From contig CM049309.1 in NCBI GenBank assembly GCA_026874595.1, positions 10,379,076-10,443,075 of the forward strand: a stretch of 64,000 bases of DNA. The letters run 5' to 3'. The stretch comes from Sipunculus nudus. Its lineage: Eukaryota > Annelida > Sipuncula > Golfingiida > Sipunculidae. The position numbers were made by a program, and so were the translations under genes. Shown piece by piece: positions 8,966 to 21,584 of the stretch. Position 1 is the stretch's first letter; each line of letters opens with the position of its first letter. The notes below the pieces were generated by a model. The model was not told where the DNA came from. It saw only the letters and a program-made list of their open reading frames with translations, and ran no database searches.

Positions 8966-10660
8966 GGCAGGTAGGACGAACTTTACTACTCCTTGGAAGA
9001 GACTGGACGAACAGAGTTAGTCGGCGGGGCTACTTTGACCTTTGCGCTCGGGTCACCACTGAAGCGCGCCAACTTTCTTTGTCTGGACTACCATCCACTG
9101 TGCTGTCCAGCCACGCGGTGTTTACTGTCACAGCCCTGCTTCTGAAGGCCAACGAATCCGTTTTGCAAGCTGAAATTAAGCTGTGTTTCCCTGATTTTGT
9201 GAGTATATCATATGTTTTTGTGGATATCATTACATAAGTTTTAATGTTTTTCCTCTAAATTGTAAAAATCATCTAAATAAGCAACATTTGTTAGTTCAAC
9301 GTGTCGATATCCTCTCAATATCGCTCAGATGGCACATAAGATGTATATTATGTTCTAAATGTATATTATATACGTATAAAATTCTTTCAGTGTTTCTAAA
9401 AATTATTACTAAAACTTTGAATCATAAATAGTAGATTTCTTTACAGATGCCAGAGTTTGTGCCGTACTGCTAGGAACAGAGCATCTTCTAAGAAGACTTC
9501 TTGGAGAAAAAAAGGACTCTATATAAGGTAAGTCATTAGGTATGAGGACTGGAATATACCTAGATTTTTATTTTAACTATAGGCAGACATCAGTGTGATT
9601 AACTGAGAATTTTTTTTATTTCTAGGTTAAATATGATCAACAAAGGAAAGACATATGAATGATAATAGCCTTACCAATACATATTTACTTAATTACAGAT
9701 CAGTTTTTGTCTCATTGTTATATATTGGCTAATTAATGTTTTATTTAAAAAAAAAACATTTACATAAAGTATCTGTCACTGTAATCCTCAAACTGATACT
9801 TCATTATACATACACATAAAGACATTATTATTATTATTATTATTCACTCTTCAGAATATTCATTAACGCAAAACATATTAATAAATAAATTCCTTTCATT
9901 CTTTTTAAGGTTCAGGAAGAGGGTGCAGAAGATCCAGAGGAGCGCATCAAGTATCATGAAGGTGATATTCACAAGGCTGAGAGTTCCAGCATCATCATGG
10001 ATGGGGTGCAGGTTGCAGAGAGTGCAGAGAGCAGCAGTGTACTTGTCCATTGCATATACAACAGAGACTACATGAATAACAATCACATAGATGAATATTA
10101 CTGTCAGATAGCTATGCGACTTCAATTGAGACTTATATTTTATGTATTGAAAACTTGAAAATGTGTGTTTATGTGTGTGTGTAATGTTTCACAGATGTAT
10201 GCATTTAAAATATATACTGTGTACAGATATAGTTTCTTGCAAACGAGCCGTGACATTTCCAGTCTTGTTTTGTTGTATATTATTTTGTTTTACTGTTTTA
10301 AACAGCATTTCTCATGGTCAGGATTTCTCAGCCTTTGAAACACCAGTTAAGCATTTAAATTGTGAATAGTTAAATCTCTAATTTCTCTTTTGGCTCATTA
10401 TATAACATTCATATTTTATAGCCATATAGATAATATCCATATTTCAATTTTCACAAGTATATAATTGCAATGTTAGACGACAAACAAAAGCAGTTTTATT
10501 TCTGGTATATATGTATTTTAATATGTTTGTTCAACTTCTTCAGGTGATTGTGTAACCTTTAGGCCAGGTTTACTCAATATGTGAAATTTGGGACAGATGT
10601 TATTGTTTTGAATGATGTATCTCTAACTTGATTTTCTTAATAAATATTTAAAATTTACTC
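8966..10660 (+). other. Spliced-gene-like segment inside the transposon
   Basis: The plus strand shows consensus splice signals in order: an open frame from about 8966 ending ttt|gtgagt (9198/9199), tttctttacag acceptor at 9446, aag|gtaagt donor at 9527/9528, and a pyrimidine-rich attctttttaag acceptor at about 9909. The last exon-like block stays open for over 75 codons in one frame (to about 10158) and for about 58 codons in another, and the minus strand is also open there. AATAAA occurs at about 10639. In one frame 9448-9527 joins 9910 onward without a stop. Frame choice is unresolved and no domain is recognised. It may be a captured host gene fragment, an unknown element gene, or a non-coding transcript. 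Confidence 0.3.
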
Positions 10661-10762
10661 TGTTTGAATGGCATTTTTCACCCTAAATAAAAATTAGCGA
10701 CACAATTTGAACTCCCTGCAGTTCCTTCAACATCTTGCGTTGGTGGTTCCAGAGGGTCACGA

Positions 10763-10789
10763 CCCCCCCCCCCCCCCCCCCCCCCCCCC
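10763..10789. repeat. Poly-C run (27 bases)
   Basis: Uninterrupted C27 lies within the right part of the transposon. It has quadruplex/i-motif potential and its length is prone to assembly error. Confidence 0.95.
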
Positions 10790-11090
10790 GCAATTCACCC
10801 ATCAACTCCCTTCTTCTTTTAGAGACCCACAACCTCTTTAGGGATAAAAATCGATATTTTGGAACATCCCCTCTCCTAATTCCATCAAATGAAGAAACTT
10901 TTGACCAACATCTTCGTCCAGCAGACTAACAAGGGCCCTGTAATCCTGGACTAACAGGTTCGTCTGGATGACCAATCACTTCGTCCAGCTGACTAAGAGC
11001 GTTCGTCAGTTTGACTAACCCCCTACTCGCTGGAGACCCCATGGCTGGACTAACCTAAGTTAGTCACCATGACTAACTATGTTTTCAGTG

Positions 11091-11439
11091 TACACATGAC
11101 TGATATTAAAGGAGATTCTGGTGGAGGTCTGTACACCCTGACCACAGATTCTAGTTTTTTATCAATTTAGAGATGTACTGGTGATATTTTTTTCATGTTT
11201 CACCGTTCCTACAGACAACGGATCTTAACAAATATATGTGACCACCCCCCCCCCCCCCCCCTCCCGACCCCACCGCCATTCAACCCGAATGATAATTAAG
11301 TTTAGGTGTTTTTTTTATAAAAAAAAACCTTCATAAAACACATGACTTGGCCGAATATTTGAATCCATGGTTATCATGGAAAGATATTTTTGAATGTATA
11401 AAAATCAACATAAAAACCCATAAAAAATTTGTCAAACGG
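11091..11439. other. Short non-coding stretch with poly-C
   Basis: C17 at 11245-11261 lies in an otherwise AT-rich spacer between the transposon and the family C copy. Confidence 0.6.
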
Positions 11440-11930
11440 TGGTCACACCACTGCACTCAGTGCCCATTCTTGACCAAACTGAAAAGCCGTCGCATTGAAA
11501 GCGGAGTCATGTGGTCTTTGGAATAAAATTTTTACTTCCTTTTGAGAGACAAAATTCCTTTAGAGGCGTTACAATGGATATGGGGGATCAATGGGGATTA
11601 TAGTGGACCCACATGACGGCGTATGGCACGGAAATGCCTTTAAAGCAGATCATGCGCCCTAGCCACGGTCTTAACAGGCCAATGAATATCCCCGGGTCGC
11701 CTCCTGAAAAATTGTCACATGCGTTGAGGACCTTGCAGCACAGAAGAAATAGGGACACCTTACAGGAAAATATCAAAATTATTAATTATTCAGCTTAAGA
11801 GGGCATAATCCCGCAAAATAAAACAAACTTGTCCCAGAAGAGCGCACCATCGATACGTGTGCCGAATTTAGGGAGTCAAATCAGAACGGAAGCACGTACA
11901 CCGTGGTATAGAAAAAAAAAACCAACTCCG
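11440..11930 (+). repeat. Dispersed repeat family C, longest copy
   Basis: Its reverse complement aligns along nearly its whole length with 38312-38700. Shared anchors are attgaaagcggagt, tcatgtggtctttgga, acttccttttgaga, aattcctttagaggcgttac, gggggatcaatgg, cacggtcttaacaggcca, cataatcccgcaaaataaaa and a closing gtatagaaaaaaaaaa. Relative to that copy it carries an extra segment of about 55 bases (near 11690-11745) containing gtcgcctcctgaaaaat, which the 8.5-kb copy also has. Small open frames on both strands are not conserved between copies, so it is probably non-coding. The shared A-run near the end hints at a retroposed 3' end. Confidence 0.75.
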
Positions 11931-11937
11931 TATTAAT

Positions 11938-11970
<33 letters not shown>

Positions 11971-12251
11971 TTGAAACGCATTTCTACACTCTGCGTAATA
12001 AATAGGTTATGCCAGGGTTTGCAGAGAATTCTCTCATCATTAACAGAGAAATTAAGCAATTTGGTAAAGTTTTGCAAAATGTACATATCCTTTGTTTCAG
12101 TAAATTTTGAACAGACATTTTCCTGTGTGAAAACCATGTGTGAATATCAACAAGATTAGGTCGTATCTGGCAGACTTGCATTTGGTTTGAGTACAACTAC
12201 AAGAATGCTAAATCCTAATTCTAATTGCCTAGTTTTTACAGGATTCTGTGC

Positions 12252-12335
<84 letters not shown>

Positions 12336-13424
12336 CGGTTAAAGCATGAGCAAGCGTTTAGTGTAATTTGTGCCGCAACACACCGTAATTCACTGTTTTC
12401 TATCACATTTTATATACCAAATAAAACAGCTATTTGAATAATACTTTTTTACTATGTAAAAATAACTTTTTATATTAAGCAAATTTAGCTTTTTATGTGT
12501 GCGGCCCGCTATTTAGACCTTACTAATGTTCATTGTGGCCTCCATGAAGAAAGGTTATCAGAATTAACAATTTCGAACGAATGCACCTATATTACCATAT
12601 ATTGCTATTTACAATTGAAAGGACCTAATTTAAAGTGAAACATTTTGCAAGAACCCCTCTTTATCGCTTACCATAGTAGTAAAGGGAAAACCGGTTCTGT
12701 GCATCATTCTGCATCAGGCTATGAAAGCCAAATGCTCTTTAGGTCGATTATCTCGAAAATATGAGCTATTAATTTCAGATTTAATAAAGATCGCCTTTCT
12801 GTGAGACCTGCATATTTAATCACATCAGCGGTAAAGCGTGCACTTTCAGCAATGTCACCTTGAGGGCCATGTATCGTGTTAGGGCCATTGTGTGACCCTG
12901 TTTTATCTGCTAAAGAATAAAACAATTATTATCATGAATGATTTATTAGTCCATATAAAGGATGACAGCTACAAGACTAAGAGCTACGATCCGTCACAAA
13001 CAGTGAACTCTGGGAATGATTTATGATATGTGAGAGTTATAACGACTCAATTTTTTTCCTATCTCGGGGATTATTTGTTAATTAAATAAATAAAGAAAGT
13101 ACGCTACTTATATCTAGGGTGTCGATGAGTATTGAGGGAAAAGCATATATGATACAAAACATATGATTGAGACCTTATAAAATTAATACTGGAGTTAAAA
13201 AAGGCAATAATTAATATGGGTCCATAAATGAGACTTGAGGCTTAATTTGAAGTAAATATGTATTCATTAAATTTTAAATAAATTTATTTTGTGAATACTT
13301 TTAAGTATTCCATTTGATCTAATGCAAAAATTTGTAAATTTTCAGTAAGTTGTGTCTGCATGTATAATTATAAGTATATAAAGTTAATAATAACAATGTG
13401 AAGACATGTATTTACTTGCTACAC
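11931..13424. other. Non-coding stretch with AT microsatellites
   Basis: It holds (AT)n(GT)n at 11939-11971 and two (AT)n runs separated by tttataca at 12254-12333. The rest is AT-rich with no recognised element. Confidence 0.6.
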
Positions 13425-13841
13425 CATTCAGAGCTGTGGAATAAATTTCCTAGCAGCTATACAGAAGCAAAAACTTTTTCTAGTTTCAAGAAATTACTTC
13501 AAACCTTTTTTAAGGTCCATTTTGCAGCACCACCTACGCGTTAGTTATACACTGATTCATAGCTGTACACAAATGATTTAAAATTTTTTATCACCATTTC
13601 AGGTTTTTACTTCTATCAGTCTTCTTAATTCTTACTTTATCATTCTCGCTTGTCCAGACGATATTTTTTTAAATCTCTGAGTATTAATTTATTTTTTTAT
13701 TAGTTCATACTGTTTATACTGTAATTTTGACATTCTTTTATATAGGCTTTTTGTTCATCATTAAATAAGAAATCTACATTGTAAAGCACTTTTGAACACT
13801 CTTTGGGCGAAAATAGTGCTATATAAATATGGTATAATAAC
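13425..13841 (+). mobile_element. LINE 3' end (reverse-transcriptase ORF C-terminus plus 3' UTR)
   Basis: In one frame 13425-13544 encodes HSELWNKFPSS, then EAKTFSSFKKLLQTFF, and ends at TAG 13542-13544. This is the typical extreme C-terminus of Jockey/CR1-type non-LTR retrotransposon polyproteins (pattern LWNSLP..., then FK..LKT.LF). It is followed by about 300 bases and a terminal gtaaagcac...agtgctatataaatatgg tail, which is also typical of such elements. Everything upstream (endonuclease and RT domains) is missing, so this is a 5'-truncated dead copy. Confidence 0.75.
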
Positions 13842-14081
13842 TACTTGATTCCTGTGAAAGGAAAAGACAGTTTTATACACCACACTGCTCATACATTTTC
13901 GCATCCTAATCTGGATCATTTAAAAAATTTTAATCCACAATTTTTGGCGATCCCTCTCAATAACAATTCTCTCATTTTTTTATTAATCTTGCAAACAAAC
14001 AAAATGTCAAACAACAAACAGAAGAACAGACAAATATGATGTTTACATTTCTTTTTTATGTAAGTATCAAATATACAAATG

Positions 14082-14084
<3 letters not shown>

Positions 14085-14155
<71 letters not shown>
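14085..14155. repeat. (AT)n microsatellite
   Basis: Pure AT run of about 71 bases. Confidence 0.98.
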
Positions 14156-14157
<2 letters not shown>

Positions 14158-14940
14158 GCATTGTATGTACTTAAACATTTAATTATAACCCTACTTTTAC
14201 ACAGATCCAGTGATCAGTATTTTGGCCATGTTGTATGCTTTATAGCTGCTTCTCTGTCCCGCCGTATTAATATCACGTGACCAGGGTCATACTTGTCGTC
14301 TGCTTCACCTGTCAGAAAAGGCTAGACAGATTTACCATATAGACAGACAATTTGTTGAAATAAATAACCCTATCAAAAATGTGACGAGAAAAGCGGCTGG
14401 TCGTTATGTGAGCTGACAAACGTTTAATTTTGTACCTGAATATTTTTCTGTGCTTATATGTTGCAGGAAAGATGATACCCGTATGAAACAAAAAATATTA
14501 AAACAAAGACGATTCCAAATACATCATTTTAATTCTAATCTGCTAGACAGACACACATTTCGACACAAATTCATGCTTAAATTTCTTTCTGCACAGAAAC
14601 CTTAAGTAGGCAGAAATTTACAAAAAGCACAAAGGTTTTTAACCGAAAGCCTCTTTAATAAGAAAGCTAAGACATCCGGGATACTTTCACTTTTATAACT
14701 GTTTGCTCTAACAATCCGCAACCGAAATGGTCAAGGAATAAATATGTAAAATATTTCTTTAAAATAAATTATATTCGTTTAAAATAATGAAGGTTATTAC
14801 TGCATTGTAAATGTAAATTTATTGGTTAAAAAATAAATGAATATATAACTTTTTTTTTAATATATGTGTTCATTGTATTCCAGTGTACATATTCTATATA
14901 AATAATAAATTTTTAAAAAAATATTTGATCCTATTGATTA

Positions 14941-14991
<51 letters not shown>

Positions 14992-15908
14992 TGCACATTC
15001 TTCTTATCTTGATAGAATAATGGTCGTATAACACTATTACGGTTGTAGAAAGTATGTGCTTCACAATCTAACACTGAATACATAAAAATACAAAACGGAA
15101 ACGAATTTGTCAATACTATGCATGGCCAAAATGATAAAAAATGACAGAAAATAAACATTTTTTTTGTGAACACCCCGAGCTCAACACTGAACCCCTTTTC
15201 GCCCACGCTGCTTGTAAAATTTCTGACAATAGCATTTTGGGAGGTTGCCATGGCAACATCGCATTAAATATGTATCGGAGTTTTACGATGACCTTTCGCC
15301 TTATTTCTTCTTGCAAAGATTTTGCGCAGTATACGACCTATTGATGTAGCCGGCCCGAAATAAAGTCGCTGACGGGCACGTTGTTAAGTTATTTATACGT
15401 CAGCGTTGGGCATCTAACTAGAATCGTTGGCAGGTCGGCTTGGAGCACCATGTTTTGTGGATGGACGAACCAATATTTTGTGTCAGTGACTGTATGACCT
15501 TTCGGTTGTTACAAGGACACCATTTTTACCGGGATCACGAATTTTCTAGTTGACTGAAAACGAGATCATAAACGTATTGCAACAAAACATTCGTGACCCA
15601 GTGAATAAAGATTTAAAGCATTCATTTTGATAACGTTTCTTACTGACATCTGAAATATACTCTGAGGTTTATAATGTGTGCTGAAAAATAAAAGAATCTT
15701 TTACCAGGTAATTCAGATATATAATAATATTAAAAGTAAATATAATAAAAAACCAGTTTAATAATAAAGAGTGTAATGATAGTGATTTATATAGATTAAT
15801 TACTAAATTATTCCAGGATTTTGGAATAGTTTTTTTTTAATAAACTGTATCTTATATGAACTAAGGTTTATAATAATGATCATGTATTCTGTAAATAATG
15901 TAATGTAT

Positions 15909-15911
<3 letters not shown>

Positions 15912-15958
<47 letters not shown>
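15912..15958. repeat. (AT)n microsatellite
   Basis: Pure AT run of about 47 bases. A similar run at 14947-14987 lies within a minus-strand frame that is therefore spurious. Confidence 0.97.
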
Positions 15959-15960
<2 letters not shown>

Positions 15961-18900
15961 AACTTCTTATATCATATATCTCTTCTTAAATCACATAGCA
16001 CCTTCAGGTATGATAGCTAGACAACAGAAAACAGTTTATAGAAGATGCTAAGATTTAAGAATCATTTATTTGGAATTATACTTCTATGTTTGTACTTGAA
16101 TATATCTTTTTTTTGTACTGAAGCAGAACGGGATAGTGAAGCTGTGTTATTATTAAATTTTCGATTTTAATCAGGTAATAAAGAATATTCAGGTATAAAT
16201 ATAATGATACAATGAACATGAATTAATCGAGTCAAGAGAAAAGGACGCCTCCAAAATAAAATTTTCTACCTTGGTTGGAGTGGTGCTAATTGAAAAATTA
16301 ATTATTAATGAAGCGCCGTCGGCCTTCCCTTCGTTACACTTAACTACACTAGTCACCAGTGTCAATATAAAATCTACTTATACATAACAATCTATGTTCC
16401 TCTCTGTTAAACCGAACAAAACAATCAATTTTAATTGACATTACCTACTGTAAAATAATAAATATATAAAATCCATCTTTATCATATGCTATGATTCTGT
16501 ACTAAAGCATACAGAAACGGTAACCGTTGTCCCTTTAAATTATAATCAACAACAAATGTTAATGCCTTACAGTCCTCTACGGGTTATCTCGATGGAGTTG
16601 TGGCCTACGTGCGGTGAATTTGATGGAGGGTTAGCATTAACGATTGCACTATGTGCACTGATGTATTGTTTTAAAAAATCACGAACGGCTGTTCCATACA
16701 ATCTCTTACCTTTATCATTAATATTTCACTGTCTTGTAATGTAACTGACGGACAAATGGATTTCTTGGAGGAGAAAAAAAAATCACCTGTTGCCATTAGT
16801 ACCACTTGGTCTTTTCCCTGAAAAGAAAATCGTGAAGAATTTTTTATGATGTGTCACGCCGTCCGCAAGTTCAATTTCTTCCATTGACTCTGCTGTAATT
16901 ATATTGGCTCACAGTCCGAACACCTTAAGTCTGTAATTACGGCATGGTCGAAAAGCATAAAAGAGTTGCGAAAACGTTACTTCCAATAGATTGCTCACTT
17001 TCTTCAGCTTATACTGTTTAGATTGAATGAGGAAAGAAAGAAGCAATTTAAAATGCATTGCATGTCACTAAGATATTAATGCAAAATTAGACTTGTTAGG
17101 TCTGTGTGGCATGGCAATTTTCAACATGTACATGCCTGTTTTCCATATTACCAGTATAAGGTGAACAGGTGTAGAAGCAAACCGGCACAGTAATGAAGGA
17201 TTTTTTATCTATACTATGGTCGGGAGCTTAAGTAAACAGTTTAACAGTGATTCTGACCGTGTCAGGTCTTAGGTTTGATATAAACTGCTTGGCTTATGTA
17301 AATTTAAACGTGACAGATACAAGTCTCCTCGGAAAAATTTTACAAATGTGAAACTTAAATTCCTAATTGAAGGAAGTTTCAACATAACAAGTATATACGT
17401 GTAGTACATAAAGTGAAAATGCGGAAAGTTCATGATTTCTACTGGTTTCACAGTCACTCCTTAAGTAACATCATGAACACCAAAGGTAATTCTTATTTTG
17501 TGCCTTTCTCCAACAACCAGCCTTCTGATCAAGATAAAAATACAACCCCACGAAGAGAAGACAAAATATTTAAAAGTCCAATATACATGATGTATAATAA
17601 ATTCTTCCAAATTCAACAATTTTGTAAACCCTGTCAATTAAAAAGTGTCAATTAATTTTTATAGGGAAATGAGAATATAAAATGATAAAGTAAACAGGAA
17701 ATATATGATTTTCTTTTTAATGAATATGGTTCGGGTTACTTAGTTTAATGCATCTTAACACTAAAACCTTGAATATCCATGTAACAATCAATTTTAAATA
17801 TTCCAAGTGTTACATTACAGAAATAAGTATTTGTTTCACAAAAAAAATAAGAAGAAGACATAAAAAATATTCTTTGGTCATTGTTTGTCTTTTCTTTAAA
17901 AAATTTATAATTTCGTGTGAATATAAATCTTTTCATAAGGAACTAGCCCCCTAATCCTGAGAGACAGCATATGTAAACAATACATATTTGTAGTGAAATT
18001 TATGTTAACGTGATAAGTAATAGAAGAAGTTTTACAGGCCATAAAAGGCACTTTGTTTATAACATCAGCGTTCCGACAAAATCATCAGACAAATGCTTCA
18101 TTCATATTTATGAGACAAAACTATCACTAAGAGATAATTTTTAAGTACGCTTGGTCTCTAAGTAAACTTCCTATTTCAGGGCAGAGTTTAATTTCACTTA
18201 ACACCGTTAAACCAGATACCTTAAGTGTAAACGATAAAAGTGAATTTAATAATAAAAGTAACATTTTGCCACAGATGAATATATTCTAACGTCGACTTTA
18301 GATGAAAACTACCTAAGTAGCAAAACTTTATATCATATTATATAACATTTATATTTATAGAAAATTACATTAAACATTTGTACGTTAATATGTCTCTATA
18401 TTTTTATTGATATTATATTTATATTAACACACATAGCATTGCTACATTTGCATGTGTCTAAGTATGTAATCCTAAACGACTGATTTTGGTATATGTTCTA
18501 CACAAACAAAGATAAACAAGCATGCAAACCAAAGCCCTGAGTAACATGAATAATACAACATACAAGTGACATTGCCTGCCATAACATACGGACATGGGAT
18601 GTAATCTTTATCAAGATAATCAATCACTCCAGGATCACCCAGTTATAGTCTTTCATGTCACAATAATACAGAGACCAAACACTAGGAGACCCACTTCTTG
18701 CAAACTGACTCACTTTCTGGGTCATTCTTACATGATACAGCCCTAGGTTACAACAGCATGGTTGAAAAGTCTACCCCAAACCCAGTCGATCAGAGGTTAT
18801 ATTGTGACGGGCAAATCTGTAAAATTTATCACTTAATATATCACCCAAGTAAATACCTAAAGTTTGGCGCTCAAATAAATCTTTAAAAAATATCTATGAC

Positions 18901-20159
18901 CCAGAAAATTCATCTTGCCTATCACTCAAACAAATTGCCAAGCTTGTCTCTAAGTTAATTGTTAAAAAAGAGCCATCACTCAAGAATTTGTTTAGAACCA
19001 ATAACAACTAAATATACACTAATCGCCTGTCATTGTCAAAGCTGTATCGAACATCATACACACCGTAGGGTCACATTCTTTACATTTTGCAGATAAACCC
19101 AAGCGATTTTAGCGGCGGATCCTTAACGTGGGTTTCGATAACAAGTTGGACAAAATAAAAATTAAAAAGAAATCGGATTAAAACAAATGAGAGGAACGCA
19201 TCATGCAAGGTTCTTCTTTCTTCTAATAATTTTGTTACTTGTAATATGTTGTGGTTATTTTATTAATACACATCAATAAATAATGAGACGGATTTCGACT
19301 CTTCATTCAACTCTTGATGCAATATAACAAGTTTCCATAAGTTATTTAGATCTAATATTTTTCTAGTTAGGTCTTGTAAAGAGCTTTTAAGTAAGTTTGC
19401 TTTTATTGAACATTTCAGTCGTATAAAAACATTAGCAAAAGACAAAGTGGAATTTAAGCATTGTTTACCAATAGAAGCCATCGTTGTTGTTTATTCCACA
19501 GACTGGAATGAAGTTCTTTTGAAAAATTTATAGAAAAAAAAATCTTATATTTGAAAAGCGGTTTTATTACAAATATGATCCACCTATACGGAATATATTT
19601 CTTCACATAACTCCATATATCAAGACAAACATCTCCATACCGTTTGTAAACAATATTGCGGGTGGCAGCTGAAACGCTTCAAGCGTGTATGAAAGGGAAG
19701 CTCTTTGAATTATATCCCCGTATATGTCAGCAAAAGCTGATGTCTGACGATAAAAAATAGTGTATAGAAGCGGATCAAGTGCAGGATTGCGTAAATAAAA
19801 CGACAAATGACCATTCTGCCATTTGGGCAACCGACCTCTCCGGAGAAACTCGGTAGTTTTCTCTCGCTTCATTTGACTTAACAAATAAAGCTCTGGCCGA
19901 CAGCCAGTTTGGGAGAGGTGTTAATATGATATTAAACCGCCATATTACGAGCGGAAACCCATTAAGTTCTGGACAACGTAAATGAACTGCACGGCATTAA
20001 TGTGTTTACACGCATTGTTTAGACCATCTGTGCATGGGAGCGCCAGAAACCTTAAAACGCACTTGTGTGCTATTCAACAGCACGTAGTATTAGTCGGTAT
20101 TGGAGGAACGAAACCCTAAGACGTCTAATGTTGTGAAAGAACAAACAATATCTGAAACC

Positions 20160-20980
20160 TATCAGTCCCAGGCGGCTGGAGTTGTCGTCACTGAGGCAAA
20201 AAATCGCGCAAGATGGATGAGATGAGCGGCCGGCATTCAGAGAAGAAGAAGAAATTGCGTCCATTCATGATTGATAAGGCTAGTAAGGCGGATGTGGCGG
20301 GCTAGATTACCACCAATTCTGGAAATTCGCGGTTTCCCTGCGGAGCCATTACTTTGGCCTCAGTGAAGCATAAAGCCAAGAGAAGCCCCCTTACGTCAAA
20401 GTCAGTCCCATAAAGTATCACTGGGCGATATGGCAGGGCCTTCCATGACGCGACTTGACTCTACAGAGTTCCAACCACATACCAACTCCACCAGCTCGCC
20501 CAATCATCTTTTGCCTAACCTAAAATTTGTTCCATTTGATAAAGCCCCATGACATTTGAGAATTTTCCCGCGTACATAAGGAAGTTGCGATGTATTTCTT
20601 TCAAGCTGACACAGTGTTCCCCAATTATCCACCAGATCGATACCCAATTACCGTCTCGATGCGTGTGGGACCACTAGCGGGGCCCAGGCCTGAAGAAGAG
20701 GACCGCCATTACAGATAGGCAGGTTAACTGGGTTACCTTGCTGGGCTCGACAGTGTCCGCCATCGCCCGGCGGGAGGGCTCTCTGGCTGAAATGGAGCGA
20801 CGACCAGATCATCAAGGCACTGTTTGTCTCACCGACTATATTCTACTTAGCCCGGCCTGGGGTTCACTTACGTGTCTTGCACACACTGTTTGGTTACCCG
20901 CCTGCACTTTCACATGTGGGACCAATATTGGAATTATGTCCCCGCTAAGTATTTTTATTCAGACCTCCGAGTCAATGGAA
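20160..20980. promoter_or_regulatory. GC-richer island without ORF, possible regulatory region
   Basis: By eye this stretch is clearly less AT-rich than its surroundings and contains no microsatellite or recognised repeat. The only frames are short and without a domain. Conserved non-coding DNA is one explanation; the sequence alone cannot show it. Confidence 0.2.
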
Positions 20981-21530
20981 AAGAAACAACCGCGTCTGTC
21001 TATCAAACATGAACTGTCCATGATTTATGTTATATTTTGATATTGAAGGAAAAAATTAACCTTTTTTGTGTGCTGATATAGTTGAACATTTTTTGCTGAT
21101 TCTACAAAAAAAAATATATAGTATATATAAAATGACAACAGGAAGGTACTAAATATTTTGTTAGAGAAATTTGAAGAAACAGATATCTGTTGAGGGCTAT
21201 GATTCTTCCATAAGATGTGTGTTTCCTCCAAAAATATATCGATTAAGGTGCAAAAAAAAGAAAATTAAAGTCGAAGAGCACAGAACAATGCAGATTAACT
21301 AGAAAGGTGTATGAGAAATATAAATGAATAATCCGAGCTTTTTCTAAAAAAGGGTAAAGGATAAAAAAAAGTAAATGATGTGATTGTTTTATGAACAGTC
21401 TTCCCTTATAACGTTACATTATTTAGAATAAGATACGATCAAAAGGAAAGGCAACACAATTTAAGTACATTAAGTACATTTTTCTGCAGAAACGATATCA
21501 GAACACACCAACATAACCACACACGCACAC

Positions 21531-21532
<2 letters not shown>

Positions 21533-21577
<45 letters not shown>
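21533..21577. repeat. (AT)n microsatellite, left of solo LTR
   Basis: AT run of about 45 bases ending eight bases before the solo LTR. Confidence 0.97.
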
Positions 21578-21580
<3 letters not shown>

Positions 21581-21584
21581 TTAT

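Larger units (their letters stand above)
8899..11090. mobile_element. DNA transposon with CACTGAAAAC terminal inverted repeats
   Basis: The left end cactgaaaacatag (8899-8912) and right end ctatgttttcagtg (11077-11090) are perfect inverted repeats, flanked on both sides by TA, a possible 2-base target duplication. Inside both ends are clusters of subterminal motifs gttcgtc and gttagtc/gactaac, at least five on the left (8911-9030) and more on the right (10909-11075), as is typical of transposase-binding subterminal repeats. No transposase domain is recognised, so it is likely non-autonomous. The interior has exon/intron-like signals (see separate entry). CACTG ends recall the CMC/Chapaev group, but the TA flank fits less well, so superfamily is unresolved. 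Confidence 0.8.
13842..21532. other. Long non-coding stretch with AT microsatellites
   Basis: (AT)n lies at 14085-14155, 14947-14987 and 15912-15958. Between 16 and 20 kb I see only background frames. The minus-strand frames at 19263-19481 (72 codons, good ATG context, AATAAA right after the stop) and 19603-19884 (93 codons) have no recognisable domain. A GC-richer island without open frames lies at about 20160-20980. Confidence 0.5.

Noticed and set aside
12225-12437. Frames with long (YI)n stretches, here and at 3554, 14931, 35725, 41785 and 58199
   Set aside because: Translated AT microsatellites.
19263-19481. Minus-strand 72-codon frame with good ATG context and AATAAA after the stop
   Set aside because: Length is within background for this window and no domain is visible; AATAAA is common in AT-rich DNA.
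19603-19884. Minus-strand 93-codon frame containing NPALDPLLY, reminiscent of the NPxxY motif in helix 7 of rhodopsin-like receptors
   Set aside because: The residues before the motif are strongly hydrophilic (MKREKTTEFLRRGR), so there is no membrane helix, and nothing else receptor-like follows. A chance match.
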